Part shown: positions 60,248 through 64,000 of the stretch, piece after piece
How the letters are laid out: every line of letters starts with the position of its first letter
How positions within the stretch are numbered: the stretch's first letter is position 1
Assembly: GCF_045310695.1 (NCBI RefSeq)
Contig: NZ_JBJIAA010000009.1
Span: 155,201-219,200, forward strand
Direction: 5' to 3'
DNA: 64,000 nt
DNA from: Clostridium_S neuense
GTDB lineage: Bacteria; Bacillota; Clostridia; Clostridiales; Clostridiaceae
Made by a program: the position numbers and the translations under genes
The notes under the pieces: model-generated
Seen by the model: only the letters and a program-made list of their open reading frames with translations
What the model was told of the DNA's origin: nothing
The model's database searches: none

Positions 60248-60493
60248 TTAGTACCATGAATACTTTGATACTACATGAAACCATTCTTTGTCAGCACATT
60301 CAGCCTTTATAAATGTAGTTTTATGTTTTCCTCTTCCTTCATGTGCTATAGAAACCGCAATTACTTCATGGTCTTCTGGAAACTCAAAGGATTTGTAGTA
60401 ATTATTTAAAAACCCTTTAAATATCTCTTGTGCCTCTTTAGACAATTTTGAAAATCCTTCAATTTCATTTGCTTCTGGTAAATCTTTAATCAT
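60248..60493 (-). CDS. Small phage protein, unknown
   Basis: The 81-residue protein (MIKDLPEANEIEGFSKLSKE) has an alternating helix/strand look with HEVIAVSIAHEGRGKHKTTF. GAGGAG precedes the start. Function unknown. Confidence 0.55.
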   Translation of the reverse strand: MIKDLPEANEIEGFSKLSKEAQEIFKGFLNNYYKSFEFPEDHEVIAVSIAHEGRGKHKTTFIKAECADKEWFHVVSKYSWY

Positions 60494-60514
60494 GTAATTC
60501 CTCTCCTCTCAAAA

Positions 60515-60781
60515 TTAAATGCAAGCTTGTCCTGCTATTGTTCTATTTTCCTCGCTTATTCTATCTAGCCACAAAATTAATTTATCCCTATTTATTAATA
60601 TTTTTTTGCCTACTCTAAAGTATGGAAAATCTGTATTTTCTGCATGTACTAGTTCAAGAATTGTGCTCCTACCTATTCCGCTCTCCTTTACACATTCTTC
60701 AAGTGTAAGTGTCATTTTCTTTTGTGTTTTAGATTCTCGAATTGCTTCTTTAATAATTTGTTTTAACTCTTCTGGTTGCAT
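60515..60781 (-). CDS. Excisionase-like DNA-binding protein
   Basis: The 88-residue protein has a MerR/Xis-type winged helix: TLEECVKESGIGRSTILELV and FPYFRVGKKILINRDKLILWL. This is the HTH_17/excisionase fold. It is the second gene of the early operon after the Cro-like gene, and the operator at 60820-60832 lies directly before it. It may control excision or early transcription. Confidence 0.75.
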   Translation of the reverse strand: MQPEELKQIIKEAIRESKTQKKMTLTLEECVKESGIGRSTILELVHAENTDFPYFRVGKKILINRDKLILWLDRISEENRTIAGQACI

Positions 60782-60819
60782 ATGTTAACCTTCTTTCTTA
60801 ATTCAACTTATTGAATTTT

Positions 60820-60832
60820 TTGCGCTACGCAA
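60820..60832. promoter_or_regulatory. Fourth operator (O4) at the end of the Cro-like gene
   Basis: TTGCGCTACGCAA is a perfect inverted repeat with a 3-base centre matching the operator pattern TTGCA-N3-TGCAA. It overlaps the last codons of the Cro-like gene, just before the excisionase-like gene. Confidence 0.65.
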
Positions 60833-61040
60833 TATTTGATGTAAAAAAATACTCACCAAATCGCATAGTATCTATTTTTAGTAAATTTGCTAGCAAATCA
60901 GCTTCCTTTAAGTACATAGGTCTTACATTGTTAATCTTTTGGCTAACGGTCGATGGTGCTACATTTAACGCTTTTGCAACATCTTTTTGATTTAAGCCAC
61001 ACTCTACCATCCTAGCTTTTAATTTTAGTGTATTAATCAT
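60825..61040 (-). CDS. Cro-like repressor
   Basis: The 71-residue protein is one XRE-type helix-turn-helix domain (GLNQKDVAKALNVAPSTVSQ). It is the first gene of the divergent early operon, opposite the CI-like repressor, with operators between. This is the classic Cro position. It probably competes with the CI-like protein for the same operators. Confidence 0.85.
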   Translation of the reverse strand: MINTLKLKARMVECGLNQKDVAKALNVAPSTVSQKINNVRPMYLKEADLLANLLKIDTMRFGEYFFTSNIA

Positions 61041-61059
61041 TCTACTACCTCCTTCTATT

Positions 61060-61072
61060 TTGCACTATGCAA
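61060..61072. promoter_or_regulatory. Operator O1 (leader of the cro-like gene)
   Basis: TTGCACTATGCAA, arms TTGCA and TGCAA around a 3-base centre. It lies downstream of the -10 box of the early promoter. Confidence 0.75.
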
Positions 61073-61084
61073 TTTTATACTTTT

Positions 61085-61113
61085 ATATTATCACCTAGTT
61101 TTTTAAGTGTCAA
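61085..61113 (-). promoter_or_regulatory. Early (cro-side) promoter
   Basis: On the minus strand TTGACA (61113-61108) and TAATAT (61090-61085) with 17 bases between: an excellent sigma-A promoter. Operators O1 and O2 flank it. Confidence 0.85.
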
Positions 61114-61126
61114 TAGCACTGTGCAA
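61114..61126. promoter_or_regulatory. Operator O2 (next to the early -35 box)
   Basis: TAGCACTGTGCAA is a slightly imperfect copy of the operator. It touches the -35 box of the early promoter, so a bound repressor would block RNA polymerase. Confidence 0.7.
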
Positions 61127-61154
61127 ATTTTCTTAATAAAGTTTTATATAAATA

Positions 61155-61167
61155 TTGCAGTATGCAA
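61155..61167. promoter_or_regulatory. Operator O3 (overlaps the repressor promoter)
   Basis: TTGCAGTATGCAA has perfect arms. It covers the -35 box of the repressor promoter. Confidence 0.75.
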
Positions 61168-61183
61168 ACTTTTGTTATATAAT
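61155..61183 (+). promoter_or_regulatory. Repressor (cI-side) promoter
   Basis: TTGCAG (61155-61160) and TATAAT (61178-61183) are 17 bases apart. The -35 box lies inside operator O3, so the repressor can shut off its own gene. Confidence 0.8.
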
Positions 61184-61214
61184 GTATTTAATGAATATGG
61201 TGAGGAGATTTATT

Positions 61215-61757
61215 ATGGATAATAAGCAAATTGGTATCAGAATTAAAAATAGAAGAATAGAATTAGGTCTTACACTACAAGATGTAGCGAATATAGTTGG
61301 CGTTGCTAGTTCTACAATTCAAAGATATGAAAGTGGACACATATCTCAATATAAATTGCCTGTACTAGAATCCATTGCAAAAGCAATAAATGTAAATCCT
61401 ACTTGGTTAGTAAAAAAAGATGCCCCAATGGAAATTGATACTTCTGATAAAACAATTGATTCTTTATGTCCTGAAAAAAGCAATGGACTTTCAAATGAAG
61501 AAATGATTCTATTAAAAAACTTCAATAAATTAAATGCTACAGGCAAAAAAGAAGCTAGCAAAAGAGTTTCTGAATTAACCTGCATTCCTATGTATTCTGA
61601 TTCAGAACTTACAGCCACAACTGATAAATCTGAAAAGATACTTGAAAGCATGTATGATACTATTGCTGCACATGATGATGATTTAACACCTGACGAAAAA
61701 GAAGAAATGAATAGAAGAATTTTAGATAAATTAAATAAACTACATAAAGATAAGTAA
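61215..61757 (+). CDS. CI-like phage repressor (XRE family)
   Basis: The 180-residue protein has an N-terminal XRE helix-turn-helix (about 5-60; LGLTLQDVANIVGVASSTIQ) and a helical, acidic C-terminal part without a LexA-type peptidase. The ATG at 61215 follows GAGGAG; the longer frame from 61155 begins inside the promoter. Its loss of a self-cleavage domain fits control by the ImmA/IrrE-like protease encoded just downstream, as in ICEBs1-type switches. Confidence 0.85.
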   Translation: MDNKQIGIRIKNRRIELGLTLQDVANIVGVASSTIQRYESGHISQYKLPVLESIAKAINVNPTWLVKKDAPMEIDTSDKTIDSLCPEKSNGLSNEEMILLKNFNKLNATGKKEASKRVSELTCIPMYSDSELTATTDKSEKILESMYDTIAAHDDDLTPDEKEEMNRRILDKLNKLHKDK

Positions 61758-61774
61758 CTGGAGCTGGTTTATGA

Positions 61775-62251
61775 ATGACGCAATACGAGAAACTTACGGT
61801 TAAAGCCGAAAAAGAAAATATTAATGTTTTAGAAATAAATCTAGGTATTAATAAAAAATGTGGAAAATCTTTTTTTAATAATAAAGAAAAGGTTATTGTT
61901 ATTAATTCAAATATAACCGATTCTGAAAAATACGAAGTATTATCGGAGGAACTTGGTCATTATCATACTACTTCTGGTAATATATCAAATCAAGCTGATT
62001 TAAAAAATGTTAAATTAGAAAAGATAGCTAGAAACTGGGGATATGAAGAAACTGTTGGAATCATACAACTTATAAATGCATTTGAAAAAGGTATTAGAAG
62101 TAAATATGAGTTAGCTGATTACTTAAACATAACAGAAGAATATCTAGAGCAAGCTATACATCATTATAAAGAAAAGTATGGATTATATTTTGAAATAGAC
62201 AATTATTTAGTATATTTTGAGCCTAACTTAATAATAATGAAAATGATCTAA
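61775..62251 (+). CDS. ImmA/IrrE-family metallopeptidase-like protein
   Basis: The 158-residue protein has the family motif LSEELGHYHTTSG (zinc-binding region near 60-72; the first His of HExxH is replaced by E, giving EELGH, which is common in this group). Such anti-repressors cleave the CI-like repressor on DNA damage or signal. It is co-directional with the repressor and starts 17 bases after it. A helical C-terminal part (GLYFEIDNYLVYFEPN) completes it. Confidence 0.85.
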   Translation: MTQYEKLTVKAEKENINVLEINLGINKKCGKSFFNNKEKVIVINSNITDSEKYEVLSEELGHYHTTSGNISNQADLKNVKLEKIARNWGYEETVGIIQLINAFEKGIRSKYELADYLNITEEYLEQAIHHYKEKYGLYFEIDNYLVYFEPNLIIMKMI

Positions 62252-62377
62252 AATAATAATTTGATATATATTATTAATCTTTTTAAGAAGAGTTAAATAT
62301 TAAAGGGTATTAGCTTGCCCTATATATTTTTACGCTTTTTTCAAGAACACATGTTCGTATTGAAAGGAGGTGATATT

Positions 62378-62533
62378 ATGATTTTCGAAAGTAAAGAAGC
62401 AGAAGAATATTATTTATCCTTAGCTAAAAAGTATGGATACTTTCATCTAAACTGTGATAGGCCTATATCCGTTGAAGATTTAGATGGAATTATTAATTTT
62501 ATTTCAGAAAAGAGTGAAAAAGAAAATGGCTAA
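62378..62533 (+). CDS. Small phage protein preceding the integrase
   Basis: A 51-residue acidic protein (MIFESKEAEEYYLSLAKKYG) with AAAGGAGGTGAT before the ATG at 62378. Its stop overlaps the integrase start by eight bases, indicating coupled translation. Family not recognised; a role in directing integration or excision is possible. Confidence 0.6.
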   Translation: MIFESKEAEEYYLSLAKKYGYFHLNCDRPISVEDLDGIINFISEKSEKENG

Positions 62534-63692
62534 TAAAACAAACTGCATAAAAAATGGCAAAAAATATTATAGAATTACCGCAACTATAGGAAGAAACAGT
62601 AATGGCAAATTAATAAGAAAGGATTTTTATGGCATCAATAAATCTGATGCCGAAAAGCAAAGAGATGAATATTTAAATAATATTAAAAGCGGTCTGAATG
62701 TCGGCTATGAAAAAGCTACCTTAGGAGAACTTATGCATACTTGGCTTTTCGAAGTAGTGCGTGTAAGCTCTGATATAAAACCTAGTACTTTTAATAGATA
62801 TGAAGGTATATATAGAAATTATATTAAAGACAGTGAAATTTATGGAATTAAATTAATAGACATTAAGCAGCTTACATTACAGCGATATTACAACAAATTA
62901 TATGATAGTGGCAAAAGCAGTAATGTAATAAAAAATTTAAACAAACTATTGAAATCTTTCTTTAACTATGAAGTTGACGAAGGATATTTAATTAAAAATC
63001 CAAGCAATAGGAGAATAGTAATTCCAGGAGAAAAAGAAGTTTCTAAAAAAGAAATAGAAGTTTTTAGTGATGATGAAATTAAAATACTCATTAAGACTTT
63101 AAAAGGCAATAGATTAAAAGGACTAATATTACTGGCATTAGGTACCGGGCTTCGACGTGGCGAGCTTCTGGCGTTAAAATGGAGCAATATAGATATCAAA
63201 AATCTTTTGCTTAGCGTTGAAAGCAGCATATCTCAAATAAGTGTAGTAGATAAAAACGAAAAAAGAAATTATGAAACTATAGAGCAAACTCCTAAATCTT
63301 TAAATTCTGTTAGGAAAGTTCCTATACCAGAAAGTCTTATCCCTATTTTAAAAGAACAGAAAAAATTTAAAAAAACAGATAAATTAAAAGCAGGATCAAG
63401 TTATGAAGAAAATGACTATATATTTACAAGTGAAAGTGGAAAAATATTAAATGGAAGAAATATGGCTAGAGCTTATGAAAGAATTTTAAAAAACGCAGGA
63501 ATAAAATACAAAAAATTTCACGCACTTAGACACACTTATGCTACAAAATTATTTGAACGTGGTGAAAATTTAAAAACAGTTCAAATGTTATTAGGACATT
63601 CAGACATTTCTATAACAAGTAATATTTATACTCACGTTATGCCTGAAAAGAAAAATGATGCAGCTCAAAAGCTCAACGATTTATTTGCTTAA
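62526..63692 (+). CDS. int: Tyrosine recombinase (phage integrase)
   Basis: The 388-residue protein has an AP2-like arm-binding domain (about 1-55), a SAM-like core-binding domain (about 65-165) and the catalytic domain with Arg in GLRRGELLALKW, HxxR in HALRHTYATKLF and the nucleophile Tyr in SNIYTHVMPEKK. It integrates the phage at tRNA-Arg, whose repeat lies 60 bases downstream. The ATG at 62526 overlaps the previous gene; the frame upstream of that has no ribosome site. Confidence 0.95.
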   Translation: MANKTNCIKNGKKYYRITATIGRNSNGKLIRKDFYGINKSDAEKQRDEYLNNIKSGLNVGYEKATLGELMHTWLFEVVRVSSDIKPSTFNRYEGIYRNYIKDSEIYGIKLIDIKQLTLQRYYNKLYDSGKSSNVIKNLNKLLKSFFNYEVDEGYLIKNPSNRRIVIPGEKEVSKKEIEVFSDDEIKILIKTLKGNRLKGLILLALGTGLRRGELLALKWSNIDIKNLLLSVESSISQISVVDKNEKRNYETIEQTPKSLNSVRKVPIPESLIPILKEQKKFKKTDKLKAGSSYEENDYIFTSESGKILNGRNMARAYERILKNAGIKYKKFHALRHTYATKLFERGENLKTVQMLLGHSDISITSNIYTHVMPEKKNDAAQKLNDLFA

Positions 63693-63705
63693 TGTGGAAA
63701 TAAAA

Positions 63706-63754
63706 TGCGGGAATTTTTCTTATACTTTTCTAGTGCGGGAAAAGTGCGGGAAAA
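63706..63754 (+). promoter_or_regulatory. Candidate integrase arm-binding sites, right end
   Basis: TGCGGGAA (63706-63713), TGCGGGAAAA (63734-63743) and TGCGGGAAAA (63745-63754) are direct repeats between the integrase stop and attR. The pair spaced 11 bases apart mirrors that at the left end. Confidence 0.65.
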
Positions 63755-63755
63755 A

Positions 63756-63862
63756 TAAAAAAATAAAGGCTGATAAGCTACTATCAACCTTACGCAATGC
63801 CTTATTTAATGTGTATATTTGGTGCGCCCAGAGGGAGTCGAACCCACGACCTCCAGATTCGA
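63756..63862. repeat. attR: 107-bp direct repeat within tRNA-Arg
   Basis: This copy matches attL at 29992-30098 with two mismatches and runs into the intact tRNA-Arg gene. It also contains the tRNA terminator (AAGGTTGATA pairing with TATCAGCCTT on the minus strand). It marks the right prophage boundary; the prophage supplies the 3' half of the tRNA. Confidence 0.93.
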
Positions 63863-63896
63863 AGTCTGTCACTCTATCCAACTGAGCTATGGGCGC
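63820..63896 (-). tRNA. tRNA-Arg (UCG anticodon), phage integration target
   Basis: The 77-base gene with encoded CCA folds as a tRNA: acceptor GCGCCCA, D-arm GCTC-GAGT, anticodon loop CTTCGAA with UCG, T-arm with GTTCGAC. It is read on the minus strand. The 27-43 pair is an A/G mismatch, otherwise stems are good. It is the functional copy because the left copy lacks its 5' half. Confidence 0.92.
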
Positions 63897-63923
63897 TTAT
63901 ACGCCTTATTTTGAATATAAAAA

Positions 63924-63997
63924 TGGAGCGGGTAGAGGGAATCGAACCCTCGTGACTAGCTTGGAAGGCTAGGGCTCTACCATTGAGCTACACCCGC
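63924..63997 (-). tRNA. tRNA-Gly (UCC anticodon)
   Basis: The 74-base gene with encoded CCA has acceptor GCGGGTG, anticodon stem CTAGC/GCTAG around loop CTTCCAA (anticodon UCC) and T-loop GTTCGATTC. It lies 27 bases upstream of tRNA-Arg on the same strand, so the two are probably co-transcribed. Confidence 0.95.
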
Positions 63998-64000
63998 ATA

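Noticed and set aside
29992..63896. CRISPR array
   Set aside because: Direct repeats seen are att copies, arm sites and operators; there is no regular repeat-spacer array anywhere in the window.

Overview
The window is low-GC, Gram-positive, spore-former DNA. A SpoIVFA/SpoIVFB-type pair, MinDE, an RRNPP-type peptide-sensing pair and Firmicutes-style gene strings all point to a Clostridium. A solventogenic species such as C. acetobutylicum or a close relative is plausible but cannot be proven from the sequence alone.

Positions 1-30000 are chromosomal and mostly on the minus strand. Read in the direction of transcription they contain: minD-minE; rodA; an M23/M50 sporulation pair; a radical SAM protein, a DUF2344 protein and an RNase G-like enzyme; the L21-Prp-L27 ribosomal operon with its own promoter and leader; obg, yhbY, nadD, yqeK, an LCP-family gene and an rluD-like gene; then a competence cluster comEA, a catalytically degenerate P-type ATPase and comEC (cut by the window edge). 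A D-Ala-D-Ala carboxypeptidase gene runs on the plus strand. Between 21 and 30 kb lie accessory functions: an ABC permease and an ABC ATPase pointing at each other, a large hairpin element, a VanW-type protein, a TPR/HTH regulator followed by a 52-residue exported-peptide gene, an NlpC/P60 hydrolase, small membrane proteins and a 31-residue type I toxin-like gene.

Positions 29992-63862 are a complete-looking prophage of about 34 kb. It is integrated in the 3' half of a tRNA-Arg(UCG) gene, and 107-bp direct repeats mark both ends. From right to left it has: integrase, ImmA/IrrE-like protein and CI-like repressor (plus strand); a divergent Cro-like/excisionase early operon with a clear palindromic operator set; a HUH-type Rep protein and a ParB-like protein; an ArpU-like late regulator; HNH, TerS, TerL, portal, protease and an HK97-type capsid; a PBSX/Xkd-type contractile tail; fibres; and a lysis module (two holin-like proteins, GH25 endolysin). 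Next to attL are five accessory (moron) genes. The baseplate J gene (xkdT-like) carries a frameshift, so the phage may not make functional tails. The tail chaperone gene has a canonical -1 slippery site.

The points most worth following up are: the dead P-type ATPase inside the competence cluster; the uncharacterised translationally coupled four-gene moron operon at 31682-33410; the toxin-like gene lying between two successive copies of the tRNA-Arg 3' end; the HUH Rep as sole recognisable replication protein; and the operator and integrase arm-site arrays. All gene functions are inferred by reading the sequence; no database search was run.
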